From contig NC_080571.1 in the NCBI RefSeq assembly GCF_030247185.1, positions 16,585,631 through 16,649,630 on the forward strand: a DNA stretch of 64,000 bases, given 5' to 3'. How positions within the stretch are numbered: the stretch's first letter is position 1; each line of letters opens with the position of its first letter. Under the pieces are notes generated by a model. That model worked only from the letters and a program-made list of their open reading frames with translations, searched no databases and had not been told where the DNA came from. Position numbers and translations under genes: made by a program. Below, in pieces: positions 10,441 through 23,489 of this stretch. The stretch is from Malaya genurostris. Taxonomy: Eukaryota > Arthropoda > Insecta > Diptera > Culicidae.

Positions 10441-13174
10441 AAACACAATATACTCGATCAGATGCACATATTTAACGAATGAAAAATAGTTGAAAGTTAA
10501 AACTTATGATAACAAATAACAAAATCAATTATGATATTTCATTTTCATTTCCAAGACTCATGATGAAGTTCACTATTGGAAAAATGAGTTTTTCCGTAGC
10601 TTTATATCGAAATATAAGGATCAGAATTTCAAAAAACTGAAAGAAAAAATGAGATCACTAAATAAATTATACATTTAATTAAAAAAATCATTCAAAAGTT
10701 TAGGGTTAAAACGAATTGAATAATTGAATAATAATCGTGATACAAACGTTTTTGTTATGATTTTTGTTATTTTAACAGCTTACCAGCCAAAAATATTTCA
10801 AAATTCGTTACAAAATATTTCTGAATTAAATTACTCCAGTTGTTATAATTCTGTTATTACCATCTGATCGGGTAATCAATATAAACAGATGGCGTTTAAA
10901 ATCTATTCAAGTATTGGGTTGGGCCTTCACTTTTCAAAACGTTATATTTGTTTACATGGTTTCGAGTTAGAAACATACTTCTGTTAAAACTTGTGAACTC
11001 GTGTGCTTTGGCGTCCCCTGGAAGAATCTGAATTTATTGTAACGAAAATTTGAGTTTTTTTAATCCTTCCAGATTAGAGCTGAAATATAGAGATTGTCCA
11101 ATTTATGTAAAACTTTCCAATGTATGAGTAAAATTGATGATATTTCGGGTATAACTTGTTTGCAGTGTAATGTTTACATGTGAGCAATTCCCTGCGTAAT
11201 CGGCTGCCTGTTGGCACTTGGATATGCATGAGACTTTACATGAGTGATCGGTATAGTAAATGAAGTATTTTTCACTGGTCAAGAGATTTTTATCACTCAA
11301 GACAAATTTATGAAAAGGGCGTATGTGTTTTAAGCCACATTTTTTCAAACAAGTATACCTAAAAATCTACAGCTTCTACATAAAATTTGTCTGAGAAGAA
11401 GTTGTATGTAATCAATTGAACTTTCTAAAATAATATACACTGAAAAAAAAATCTTCCGATTTTTGTGATATCGAAAAAAAAATTTTCAGTTATTTTACCA
11501 CATGATTTTTTGAAATTTTATAACACAAAAAACATCAATGAATGAGAGTTTTAGAAAGTTTCCCGAGGAAAACTTTTTAACAATTTTCGAAGATCGACGT
11601 TTCTATAGGAATAAATTTACCTGAGCAATGAAATATTATTCTCCATGCTACGTTCAATGGAAAAGTACACAAGAAACTATTTCTTAATTGCAGTCATTTG
11701 CGAGATATATGAGGAACTAAATCGAGAAAATGGATATTTCAAGAAAATACGCCCTTTTTAAAAATTAGTCTGGGTTCTCCATCGCCAAATTTATAATTTT
11801 TGTAATCCTCATGAAATTTTGAGCAAATTGTTCTCTAAAATTTTGATATTTTGAAAACAAAATCGAGGAAAAACCGCTGGTTTGTAAATATACACATTTT
11901 CTTTTATAAATTAAGTGCCGTTTTTTTTTCATAAGCAATACCGAGGCGAACTATAATCAAGTTCCAAAGTACAATATTCAAGATATAATTTGCGAAAAAT
12001 AATAAGACAATTGTCATTTGGCAAACCAACTTTATTTTTTCTCATCGGCATCAATACTCATTACAGTTTTCATGTTTTGAATATCTTAATAATAATTGAC
12101 TTTAACTTTAAGTAAACATTAAGTTTTTTTCAGATTAATATATAATATGATAGCTTATTTCTGTGTCTGTTGAAAATAATTTCGCAGAAATCTTATTTTC
12201 TGGTACTGGAATGAAGCAATGATATTTTTGTGTACCTTGAATCGTTTTTGTTTGTTGACATATATTTTTCCAGTTTTTAGTCATATTCCTCTTGTGACAT
12301 ATAACAAAACTAGTTTTCGCATTTATCATTTGTTCTTATTCTCTTGCCAAGTTAGCTCTTGTTGCCATTCGTTTCAATGTTCCACCGATTACATCACATG
12401 GTCCCTTACCGTGCAAGGTTGCGAAGAAATGCCAGTTCAAATCAATGTTGTATTTTGTTTTAAATTTGCAGAGCCTCGCGTTTTTTTGTATTTTTATATT
12501 GAGAAGATACAAAAAATTCCATTTTTTAAAATTCATTCGTTGTTTTAGAAACTTTATTAATTTGGAAATGGAAACTTGTGTCATGCTTCAAAAATTTTGA
12601 TATTATAACGAAACTCATTCGAATAGCTTCATTTCAGTTGTGTGTTGATACAATTGCAAGAATAGAACTTGAAACAAGAAAAAAAATTGAATTTTATAAA
12701 AAAAACAAATTTCGAAAATCGCAACAGACTTTTTAGACAAAAAAATCATCTGTCTGAAACACACTGAAGAAAAGTTCACTACTGATTTTTTGCAAATGCG
12801 ATTCTCACTGAAACTGATTTCACATGCAAAAAATCAGTTGTGAAAAGTTCACTAACGAACATTGTTCTCGATGATATTTAAGTACAAAGTTCGCACATTG
12901 AATATATCTGATATGATTCTCGAACAGAAGAAATTTTTTAAACGAAATTTCAACTCTTTGCCGAATACATGATGAATATATTCGCCGATGAACAAAAACT
13001 GAACCTTTCTGAAAATGTTCAGTGCGCGTAGGATGGTTGATAAATGGATCAACAGTGGTGATGTATTCGAAATTTATTCAGTGATACCGTGGTGGTGGAG
13101 CAATATCATCAATACAAGCAGCAAGTGTTAAAAACATTAATAAAAAAACAATCACAAAGCATGATATGCTATGT
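10441..13174. other. AT-rich non-coding sequence
   Basis: Very AT-rich with many A/T runs; no coding similarity was seen. A short inverted repeat lies at about 12781-12840, where ACTGATTTTTTGCA pairs with TGCAAAAAATCAGT and each arm is flanked by GAAAAGTTCACTA, so it combines inverted and direct repeat structure. Confidence 0.5.
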
Positions 13175-13313
13175 CCAATTTAGCTTTGATGTCATACGCA
13201 GAAGTAACAGGAGCGCAGGCTACACCCATTCAAACGCTGCACCTGCTGTGTGTTCGAGTCATGCAAAATACTGCGCTCCGGTTACTTCTATTAATAAAAT
13301 TTAAGCTAAATAG
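13175..13313. mobile_element. Small MITE-like inverted-repeat element
   Basis: Arms of about 44 bp face each other across roughly 50 bp. The best-matching parts are AGAAGTAACAGGAGCGCAG on the left and AGAAGTAACCGGAGCGCAG reading in from the right, with TTTAGCTT shared at the outer ends. There is no coding capacity. Size and structure fit a miniature non-autonomous DNA transposon, but no clean target duplication was found. Confidence 0.6.
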
Positions 13314-13691
13314 GATTTTAATGGGGTTCAATTTAAATAGTGTACTGTAATCAACCAGCAGGAATTGAAACAGCTTTCCGTCGCTATAATCACAATTTAG
13401 AATGTGGAAAAAATATTGTTGTTCCCATTGACTATCCTATGTGCATCGAAAATATCACATTCATTATTTGCTTTCAGTTGCGAATTTATTCAGTATCAAA
13501 CTGAAGCGCAGTGGAAATTCAGCATCAGAATATCATCGGAGCCTCCTCTCCCTTTCGATTATTTCTTTAGCGATATTTCTGTGGGCGAAAATATGTCATT
13601 AAGTCTTGCTGACACTCAAAATATTTTGTGAAAATCTCGGAAGTGATGTTTTCAGTCACTGAGTTGTTTTATAAAATCTCTTGAACTGATA

Positions 13692-14977
13692 TCAGGTGTA
13701 CAAATTGGCTTCCACCGTTTTCCGATAGGTGGCTGTACCGGCTGAGGCTGGTCAAAATACATAGATGATAATGCCTTTAAAGTGAGTGTGTACAGTGCCT
13801 AACGAATTGTCATCGCCGTTTCAGTGACAGTTGTTCTTGATTTCGTATTATTCACGCTCGAAAATGTCTGTTTATGTGTCCAATTCTCGCCATTTGCGGG
13901 AAGTTTTACTTTTCTGTTACAATTCGAAAAAAAATGCAGCTGAAGCGCATCGAATGCTCTCAGAAACTTACGATGATGCTGCTATGAGTAAAAGAACGTG
14001 TCGAAGGTGGCTTCAACGTTTTAAAAATGGTGATTTCGATGTCGAAGACAAACATGGTGGTGGAAGAGAAAAAACTTTCAAAGATGAACAACTAGAAGCA
14101 TTGCTTGATGAAGATTCGTGCCAAACCCAAGAAGAGCTTGCTGAATCGTTGGTAGTGAGTCAGCAAGCCATTTCAAAACGTCTCAGGACCCTGGGCATGA
14201 TTCAGAAAGAAGGAAACTGGGTACCGTACGAGTTGAAACCGAGGGACATCGAGCGCCGTCTATTTGCATGTGAGCAACTGCTTGAAAGACAAAATCGTAA
14301 GGGGTTTTTACATCGAATCGTAACCGGCGATGAAAAATGGGTTCGATACGATAATCCTAAACGCAGAAAATCATTGGGAAAGCCCGGGCATGCTTCTTCG
14401 TCGAAGGCAAAACCAAATATTCACAGCGCCAAGGTTATGATTTGTATTTGGTGAGATCAGCTCTGTGTGATTTACTACGAGCTCTTAAAACCAGGTGAAA
14501 CCATCACAGGAGATCGCTACCGAACGCAACTGATGCGCCTTAGTCGCGCGATAAAAGAAAAGCGGCCACAGTATCAAGAGCGACATGGCGAAGTCATCCC
14601 CCAACACGACAATGCTCGGCCTCACGTCGCAAAAGTGGTCAAAAAGTGCCTGGAAACGCTGAAATGGGAAGTCTTGCCCCACCCGCCGTATTCCCCAGAT
14701 GTCGCCTTTTCTGACTTCCACCTATTCCGTTCGATGGCACACGGCCTGGCAGATCAACATTTTCAATCCTTCGAAGAGTTGGAAAAATGGATTGCTTCAT
14801 GGATAGCGTCAAAAGAGGACTCCTTTTTTCGAGCCGGGATCCGAAAATTGCCGTAAAGATGGGAGAAAGTTGTCGCTAGCGACGAACAATACTTTGAATA
14901 ATACATCTGTAAGCACTTTTTCGCAATGAAGCTTTTAAATTTGGAAAAAAACGGCGGAAGCCAAGTTGTACGCCTGA
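13692..14977 (+). mobile_element. Mariner element, full length (mauritiana-like)
   Basis: Inverted repeats of about 30 bp (TCAGGTGTACAAATTGGCTT left; TCAGGCGTACAACTTGGCTT reading in from the right) are flanked by TA duplications. The 1286-bp length and TCAGGTGTACAA start match the Mos1/mauritiana type of mariner. The whole transposase gene is present between the ends, so this is a complete element rather than a remnant. Confidence 0.95.
13864..14901 (+). pseudogene. Mariner transposase, complete but for two nonsense codons
   Basis: From ATG at 13864 (MSVYVSNSRHLREVL) a single frame without indels runs 345 codons to TAA at 14899-14901, the length of the Mos1 transposase. The N-terminal helix-turn-helix region precedes a DDD catalytic domain. 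Catalytic aspartates fall at codon 156 (TGDEKW), 249 (HDNARPH) and 284 (FSDFHLF), the same numbers as in Mos1, with 34 residues between the last two. Two in-frame stops break it: TGA at 14452-14454, where a Trp of the usual WWDQ motif is expected, and TAA at 14854-14856 in KLP-RWEK. YSPDVAFSD differs from the usual YSPDLAPSD. Few lesions imply a fairly young insertion. Confidence 0.95.
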
Positions 14978-17900
14978 TAGGTTCAAATTCGATCCGATTT
15001 GCAGTTTCGATATTACAGAGTAATGAGTGATTAAAATCTCAAATTGCCGCTTAAATCGACGGTCATTGAAATAATGTCATGAGAACTGAAACACCGAAGA
15101 ATATTTATGCAAAAACCAAATGCGAATTTTAAAAAAAGGTATCATCTCACTGCTAGGTGGATTAAGCACGTTTTTTAACTAGTAATTACAATTAAAACTG
15201 TTGCTAATTACTTTTCGATAGAGTCTCTACCATTATTAGGAGAATCGAGCCTTAATGCAGTGCAATTCATTCCAAACCTAGGAATCGCAGATAACGACGT
15301 GTCAAACACATATTATGCAACCATTCATCACCGCAGTCCAAGACAGTTTCCAATTAGTGTCGAAATCGATTTTCTTCCATTTCCTACGCCCGGCGCCGAT
15401 CGGCTGTCGGTTTGTTCCGGAAATCGGGTACGTAAATCTCCGACCGGTCCCAATCACATCCGTAACGGTGCACGGACAACAAAGTACCGACAAGGCCGAT
15501 TTACCGTACCGAGAAAATCAAAACCTCAAACACTATTTGTGAACAATTTATGACACCCGGAATGAAGCGGTGCGGTTGCAGGTATGCCAGGATGTAGAGA
15601 AATAAATAACTAAAACACGATAACCACAGCAATCTTTCAACCGGTGAGAGGATGACTTTGACTTAAGAAAGAAGATTTATTTCTAGTAAATTTAGACAAC
15701 ACAGTCGGCATTCAGATTTGGCTTCCTACAGTTCCGGTACCATGGAAGGGTAAAACAAATAAGATACGAACACAAACGATCCGACAAGCACTGTGACTTG
15801 AGTTCCAACCACGGAAGCATGCATTTTCGTGTTATCATTGGAGCACTTACTGTTTTATCAGCACAAATCTGTCGTCCCAATTGTAAACAGAAAAAAAGTA
15901 GTTAATAAACAATCCAACTCGAGCTGCAATAACAGAAATACATTTGAAAATCAATTCAAACTATGCCGCCTTACGTGCAGTGTTCGATAGTCTGATTCCT
16001 TATCGCACGGATCGGCCAAACATAACCGGGAGCGGACCGGGAACAGGACGCAAAAAGTCAAACTATGTGCAGGTAGGCGGGGGGCGGGGTTGGAACACTC
16101 GTCGTTGACGGAAATAATCTGATTTCGCTCGCTGGCAGATGAAGCTCGGACACTCTCTGGAAAATAACATCAATAAACAGGCTAAACAAAGAACTTCACC
16201 GACTTTGTTATCAGCTAACGTCCCCGTTGAACGGATGGATTTCGAATGTTCCGGACGCCGATGCAAATGTGTGTACGTACGTGTGCATCATGTCGCCTCC
16301 TGGGAATAGATGTCAGGTCGGTCGGACCGACGAGATTTGGTATGGCAGAGACGACAGAGCAGTAAGTCACCGTGCGTTGCCCCGGTGTAGGAAAGAATGG
16401 TACAAAGCAAAAGTTAGCAGTTTGGTGAGTGTATAAACTGTCCGATTCTGTTTTATAATTGAATACAAAAGTTCACAAACTGAATCAGTCCGTGTCCGGT
16501 GCTTCAATGTTATAGTAGTTCTGATTCTCGTTTGATATTCTCATTCTCGACATACTGTCTGCGGAGATGTCCGTGACTCTTGCTCTTGTTTCTAATCTAT
16601 TTTTTCTGGTTTGATGCCACACTAGATAGAGAGCTATAATGCTCGGCAGCTTTTGCTTCCTGTTCTACTTAAAATTGCATAGGAACATGGCAGCAGTTCT
16701 GGAGTTTTTGAAATTGATCTCAATTGCAGTTGAATCAATTTCTTCAAGTTGTCGGAAAGGTTCGTTGTCATCGTCAAAGGGAGAGACCGCAAACTGTTAA
16801 CAGGTTCTTAGCACATGCCTTCCAATGAGCCTCTGATGATATTTGTCTTATAAAATACCCTTGATGAAACTGTTTTGCTTGCTGCAATAAATATAAATTG
16901 AGAGAAGTATGTGATTTATATCTCAACTGCAACTCCGGAATTTGGTGTAAAGTTCGTCGAATAGACTATTTGTACGATACAATTGAAACAGTAAATGTTT
17001 CAAAATTGGAAATTGTTATGTGTTTTTCGGTAGATTCATTCAAGTAAAGGCAGCGCTTCCGTTGTCCCAAGATATGAAAGACAGTACAAATCACTCGAAA
17101 ATAATTTTAAACGTGTCAAAGTGAAGTGAGTCGGTGGACTTCTGCTAGGTAAGTAGTACTTTAATATTTCCTTTTTGTCTCAAGCAGGAGTGGAAATAAC
17201 TTGGACTAACAACGGTGATTATTGGTGTAAAGAAATAACTGAACTCGACATGGGTTTCTTTTAGTTACATACGTTCAATAATCGAAGTGGTTATCTGGAA
17301 AGTTGAGGAGTAGAAAATGAAATGGTAGAAACAGAGCTAATAAAAGTCATGTTCATTGACTCAAAATAAACGAAAATGACGAGAAATTACTGTCACTCTC
17401 AGCTTCGCTTGCATACTATGATTCAGTCATTTGCGGTTTCCAGTGAAAATCCCATAGTATGCAGTGTCGGTATTCAACCGAAGCTTTGAGAATCGAAAAT
17501 GACAGAAAAAGGTTTCACATTGACTTTTACTTGTTGGTGTTCGAATTTGTAGTAGTTTTGGTTTCCAAAGAGTTTCTGGGATGTAATTATTTCGATTTGT
17601 CATATTTTAGTCACTCTTTATAGCCAAGCGTCTCAGATTTTCAACACAACGATGAAAGTACGAGAATTGAAATTCTTCTGATGCTCACTGCAGACTTTAG
17701 TTTGGTTTCGTATTATCATAGACGACAATTATACTCTGTCTTTTTTCAATGAGAATTGAGAATGATTCGTCTCTCTTCGTTTATTCTGGTGTCGGTCATT
17801 TACGAATGAGACAGCAAAATATTGAAAACGAGGTTGTTGGAATGGCTTCTTGCATTCAGAATGCGTGACAATTTTACGCTCTGGGTAGAATTATTGAAAT

Positions 17901-18385
17901 TGTTAATAAGTACAGTGAAGACAAATGAATAAAAAAAGTACAGTGAAGAATCTATTATCAAGAATACTAGGCAACGTACCCAACTTTTTCCAACAAAAGT
18001 TGATGAAAGTCATAAATCATGCACAGAATACGAATCAGTAACTTGTGATGCATGAAATTATGCATAATGGTGATTGGTAGAACAGATCACAAAACAAAGT
18101 CAACTTGCGGACAGATACCAGGTTGTAACAAGAAACAAAATGTATGCAACATGGAAACATTATCTTGGGACAGGGGAAGAGTATTAATACAAACAAGAGC
18201 ATCAGTAGAAGAGTGAAGTTGATTGAGTAGTAGTCTCCATTGCTTGAAAATGTAGGACAGTGAAAATGAAATAGAAAGGCGCAGGTGTGGAAATTGGAAA
18301 ATTTGCATAGTAGATATGCCGCAAAGTAATCAAAAATTGAAAGAATGAGCAGTTAAATAAAAGAATTATAACAAAACATTAGTAG
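14978..18385. other. Mostly unique non-coding sequence
   Basis: A short tail fragment of dispersed family A (CACTGCTAGGTGGATTAA) lies near 15145-15170. The stretch 15960-16430 is GC-richer, with CpG-containing words and donor-like sites (TTGGTGAGT at 16425), and could hold a 5'UTR exon, but nothing confirms it. The rest shows no recognisable gene. Confidence 0.4.
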
Positions 18386-19078
18386 TATTGTAGAATAGTA
18401 GAATAGAAGAATAGCAGAATAGCAGAATAAGAGAATAAGAGAAGAGTAAAATAGTTGAATAGTAGAATAGTAGAATAGAAGAATAGTAGAATAGTAGAAT
18501 AGTATAATAGTAGAATAGTACAATAGTAGAATAGTAGAATAGTAGAATAGAAGAATAGTATAATAGTAGAATAGTACAATAGTACAATAGTAGAATAGTA
18601 GAATAGTAGAATAGTAGAATAGAAGAATAGTAGAATAGTAGAATAGTAGAATAGTACAATAGTAGAATAGTAGAATAGTAGAATAGTAGAATAGTAGAAT
18701 AGTAGAATAGTAGAATAGTAGAATAGTAGAATAGTAGAATAGTAGAATAGTAGAATAGTAGAATAGTAGAACAGTAGAATAGTAGAATAGTAGAATAGTA
18801 GAATAGTAGAATAGTAGAATAGTAGAATAGTAGAATAGTAGAATAGTAGAATAGTAGAATAGTAGAATAGTAGAATAGTAGAATAGTAGAATAGTAGAAT
18901 AATAGAATAGTAGAATAGTAGAATAGTAGAATAGTAGAATAGTAGAATAGTAGAATAGTAGAATAGTAGAATAGTAGAATAGTAGAATAGTAGAATAGTG
19001 GAATATTAGAATAGTAGAATAGTAGAATAGTAGAATAGTAGAATAGTAGAATAATACAATAGAAGAACAGTAGAAAAG
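18386..19078. repeat. Octamer array, (GAATAGTA)n
   Basis: About 80 copies of an 8-bp unit, perfect in the centre (about 18660-19050) and increasingly variant toward the left. Minus-strand frames repeat YYSTILLF-type octapeptides because 24 bases restore the frame; these long frames are repeat artefacts, not genes. Confidence 0.97.
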
Positions 19079-21235
19079 GAGAAGGGTAGTGGTGATGGTG
19101 ATGGTGATGAATATTAGGCACAATAAAAGAAGAGGAGAAGTGGACGAGCAGAAGAAAATGCAAATCAAAGATTATTCGAAAATAAATAGATTTTTTGAGA
19201 GTTTGTTTGGAAAAGAAATACGAGGAAAAAACTACAAAATAGTAGGAGAGAATAAAACTGTAAATGTAGATGAACGTATGAGTGTAGGAGTAGACAAGTA
19301 GAATAGTTAACGAATAGATGATTTGTAAAACAGGCATTTAAAACTAATGGAAGAGCAGCTTATCAGCAATATGGATAATTATAAGAAAATAAAACTTTGG
19401 AAAAAATTTGAAAAGTAGTTGATTTCAGAGAACTGTAGAAATCTATAATAGTATAGAAGAGTGTGACAGGAAGAATACAACATAGCCGACGAACTACTCT
19501 AACAGTTAAAACCGGGGCTAAATGAACAGATGTATAATAATAATATAATGAAGAATTGAAAAGTTAGACGATAAGAACATCAAAAGTTTAGAAGACTAGA
19601 ATATAAAAAGGATAAAGAGAAGTAGAAGAAGAATAAAAGAGCTGATGGAGTGAGATATTGAAACATAAAACAGTAGAATAACAGAAGATGAGCAGAGTGG
19701 AAGAGAAGAAAATTAGAAGAGTGTACGCATAGAAAATTTAAGCAGCAGAGTATTAGAAAAACAGAGAAATAGACGAGTAGAGTAGTAGAAGATAAGTAGT
19801 TGGCGAATAGACACCTAGAAAATTATAAAAGTTTTGCAACAGAAAATAGAAAAGTTTGTTTGTTTGTAATATTTTATTAGCGACTTTAACCGTTTCTGGT
19901 CATTCGCCGCACAATAGAAAAGCTGAAGAGTGGAAGAGTAGAAGTTCAAAGTAAACGAATAGATGCACAGAAGTGTAAAAAAGTTTAGCAACAAAAAATA
20001 GCAAAGTTGAAGAGTGAAAGAATAGAAGTTAAAAGTTAACGAATATTCGCATAAAAGACTGAGAAAGATCAGCAACAAATATATAAAAATTGAAGAATAG
20101 AAGAGTACAAGATAAGAATAAGAATAGAAGATAACAATATTTGAAAAGTAGAACAAAAGAGAAGACAGAACGATTAGAAGAATAGAAAGGTCGTAGATTC
20201 AAAATGGTGATATGATGGCAGGCGAATAGAAGTTTAGACGAACAGACGAGTGGATGAGCATGAAAGAGTAGATAAAGTAAGTGATTAGAGAAATAGAAGT
20301 GTAGAAAATTGGAGGTGTTGATGTTTTGAAAAGTAGAAAATATTTGTAGATGATTGAATAAGTCGATGATTAGAAGAGAGAAAGGATCAGAGAGAAGAAA
20401 ATCGAGAGGATAGAACAGGGGTGGTATAGTAGAATAGTTAAAAAGAAGAATATTACAGGATTAGAATAGTGTAGACTAATGGTACAGGAAAGTGGAATGG
20501 TAGGAGGAAACAGTATTAATAATAAGAAGGAAGAAATTGGCAGAATTTTGGAAAATTGTAATTGTAGAAGTTCAAAGTTAACGAATAGACGCGTAGAAGA
20601 GTAAATCTTTTTAGCAACAAATATAGAAAAGTTGAAGAGTGGAAGAGTAGAAATTCAAAATTAACGAATAGACGCATAGAAAACAAAAAAAGAAAAAAAT
20701 ATCAAGAGTGGAACAGTAGAAGTTTAAAGTGAACGAATGTACGCATAGAAGACTAAGAAAGTTTAGCAAAACAAATAGAAAAGTTGAAGGTTGGAAGAGT
20801 ACAAGATAAGAAAATTTGAAGATTAGAAGATAATACTATGAAAAGTAGAACAAAAGAGAAGACAGAACGATTAGAAGAATAGAAAGTTCGAAGATTCAAA
20901 ATGGTGATATGAGGGCAGGCGAGTAGAAGTTTAGACGAACAGACGAGTGGACGAGAATGAAATAGTAGATAAATTAAGTGATTACATAAATAAGAGTTGA
21001 TGTTTTGAAAAGTTGAAAATATTTATAGAAGATTGAATAAGTTGATGATTAGAAGAATAAAAGGATCAAATCGAAAGGATGAAAAAAGGGTGGAATAGTA
21101 GAATAGTTAAAAGGTAGAAGATTACAGAATTAGAAGAGTGGTGATTAATAGAATAGGAAAGTGGAATAGCAGAAGAAAACAGTAATAATAGCAAAAGCAA
21201 TAAAAGCAGAATTTTTGAAAAAAATAGATTAGAAA
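19079..21235. repeat. Purine-rich decayed repeat with ~700-bp tandem duplication
   Basis: The + strand is dominated by GAATAGAAG/GTAGAAGA words. A long block is present twice: the landmarks GAACAAAAGAGAAGACAGAA (20151 and 20848), AAAATGGTGATATGA and GACGAACAGACGAGTGGA repeat in the same order with an offset of about 697 bases, followed by matching GTTGATGTTTTGAAAAG and AGAATAGTTAAAA blocks. This is a tandem segmental duplication that has since diverged by roughly a tenth. Smaller GTTGAAGAGTGGAAGAGTAG units repeat within it. Confidence 0.85.
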
Positions 21236-22545
21236 GAATAGAAAGAACAGAACGAATTGAAAGAGCAGAAATAACAGAAAGAACAGAAAGAACTGAAAAA
21301 AAACAGAAAGAACAGAAAGAACAGAAAAAACAGAAAGAACAGAAAGAACAGAAAGAACAGAAAGAACAGAAAGAACAGAAAGAACAGAAAGAACAGAAAG
21401 AACAGAAAGAACAGAAAGAACAGAAAGAACAGAAAGAACAGAAAGAACAGAAAGAACAGAAAGAACAGAAAGAACAGAAAGAACAGAAAGAACAGAAAGA
21501 ACAGAAAGAACAGAAAGAACAGAAAGAACAGAAAGAACAGAAAGAACAGAAAGAACAGAAAGAACAGAAAGAACAGAAAGAACAGAAAGAACAGAAAGAA
21601 CAGAAAGAACAGAAAGAACAGAAAGAACAGAAAGAACAGAAAGAACAGAAAGAACAGAAAGAACAGAAAGAACAGAAAGAACAGAAAGAACAGAAAGAAC
21701 AGAAAGAACAGAAAGAACAGAAAGAACAGAAAGAACAGAAAGAACAGAAAGAACAGAAAGAACAGAAAGAACAGAAAGAACAGAAAGAACAGAAAGAACA
21801 GAAAGAACAGAAAGAACAGAAAGAACAGAAAGAACAGAAAGAACAGAAAGAACAGAAAGAACAGAAAGAACAGAAAGAACAGAAAGATCAGAAAGAACAG
21901 AAAGAACAGAAAGAACAGAAAGAACAGAAAGAACAGAAAGAACAGAAAGAACAGAAAGAACAGAAAGATCAGAAAGAACAGAAAGAACAGAAAGAACAGA
22001 AAGAACAGAAAGAACAGAAAGAACAGAAAGAACAGAAAGAACAGAAAGAACAGAAAGAACAGAAAGAACAGAAAGAACAGAAAGAACAGAAAGATCAGAA
22101 AGAACAGAAAGAACAGAAAGAACAGAAAGAACAGAAAGAACAGAAAGAACAGAAAGAACAGAAAGAACAGAAAGAACAGAAAGAACAGAAAGAACAGAAA
22201 GAACAGAAAGAACAGAAATAACAGAAAGAACAGAAAGAACAGAAAGAACAGAAAGAACAGAAAGAACAGAAAGAACAGAAAGAACAGAAAGAACAGAAAG
22301 AACAGAAAGAACAGAAAGAACAGAAAGAACAACAAGAACAGAAAGAACAGAAAGAACAGAAAGAACAGAAAGAACAGAAAGAACAGAAAGAACAGAAAGA
22401 ACAGAAAGAACAGAAAGAACAGAAAGAACAGAAGGAACAGAGAGGAAAGAAAGAACAGAAAAAAAACAGAAAGAACAAAAAAAACAGAAAAAACAGAAAA
22501 CAAGCAGAAAAAACAGAAAGAACAGAAACAACAGAAAGAACAGTA
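21236..22545. repeat. Nonamer array, (CAGAAAGAA)n
   Basis: About 130 copies of a 9-bp unit, almost perfect from 21333 to 22430, with occasional GAT for GAA and decayed edges. As 9 is a multiple of 3, the minus strand reads SVL, FFL or CSF repeats without stops, giving spurious frames of up to 486 codons. The + strand is all purine except one C per unit. Confidence 0.97.
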
Positions 22546-22614
22546 ATTTCGATAATGGGATAAATGAGGCCGGAAAACATTTGGGAAATGCACAGAAAAT
22601 CTGTATAATATGTT

Positions 22615-22841
22615 CAAAACGACGAATGTGACAATGAGAGATTCTCTTTGTTTATTTCCTCTTTCGATTATTGTGGAATATTCCTGCATTTTTCGGTAAT
22701 TTCTTCAGTGCAGATTCAAAGATGATAACTTTAGTTATTACTATCGGTAAATAATTGGAGTGAAGGATTGCTAAGAGTACCGTAATAATCGAAAGAGAAA
22801 GTAAACAAAGAGAATCTCTCATTGTTACATTCGTCGTTTTG
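22615..22841. mobile_element. MITE-like element with 58-bp inverted repeats
   Basis: CAAAACGACGAATGTGACAA...CTCTTTCGATTATT (22615-22672) is repeated almost exactly in reverse complement at 22784-22841, enclosing about 110 unrelated bases. The arms differ at only a few positions. No gene is present. Long, well-matched arms at the ends of a ~230-bp unit fit a miniature inverted-repeat element inserted next to the nonamer array. Confidence 0.75.
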
Positions 22842-23480
22842 ATCATTTCATACAGAAATGATCTAAATTCTATGTTGACTCAAACCGGAAGTTTTCAAAA
22901 ACTTGCAGTAACTAAACTCAACGATCAGAAAGAGATCGAGTTGGTTCTTGATCGATGAACTGTGCACTTAGCGAAGGACAATTATCTGAGTAATATACAA
23001 ATGTCCAAAAGACTAAAATCTCGAAAATCGAGATCGAAAAACAGAATAGCAAATCAATTATCATTATGAACGGAAAAGTATTGATTGTAAAATGAACATA
23101 CAATGAAAATAATCTCAAAATGGGATAAGCAAAAGATGATCATAAAACGAACACTTCATAGTAATGAAAATGAATTGAAAAAAAAAAATTTAAAAAGATT
23201 GAGAGAAAATAGTAGATGAGAGTATAGAATACGTAGAATATAGAAAGCAGAAGAAACAGAAAGAATAAAAAACATAGAAGGCACAGATGCCAGAAGATGA
23301 ACCGAAGGGATAAAAAAATGAACACATAATATGTAAAACAAGTAAAATAAACAACAAAGGATTCGACTGCAAATGAAACACAAAACAAACTCAAAATAAA
23401 CACAAAAATACCATGAAATTATTACAAAATTATCGTAAAGCTAACACAAAAAGTTGTAGGCTGGTAGCGGCAGTTCCAAT
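22842..23480. other. A-rich non-coding sequence
   Basis: The + strand continues A-rich and purine-biased; minus-strand frames are F/L/S-rich artefacts. No gene was seen. Confidence 0.5.
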
Positions 23481-23489
23481 TTTCGCTAC

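Noticed and set aside
18353..19337. 271- and 323-codon frames rich in YYSTILLF
   Set aside because: They arise from the octamer array and are open only because the unit lacks stops on that strand.
21122..22689. 469- and 486-codon frames of SVL, FFL and CSF repeats
   Set aside because: They are translations of a 9-bp array; composition and perfect periodicity show a satellite, not a membrane protein.
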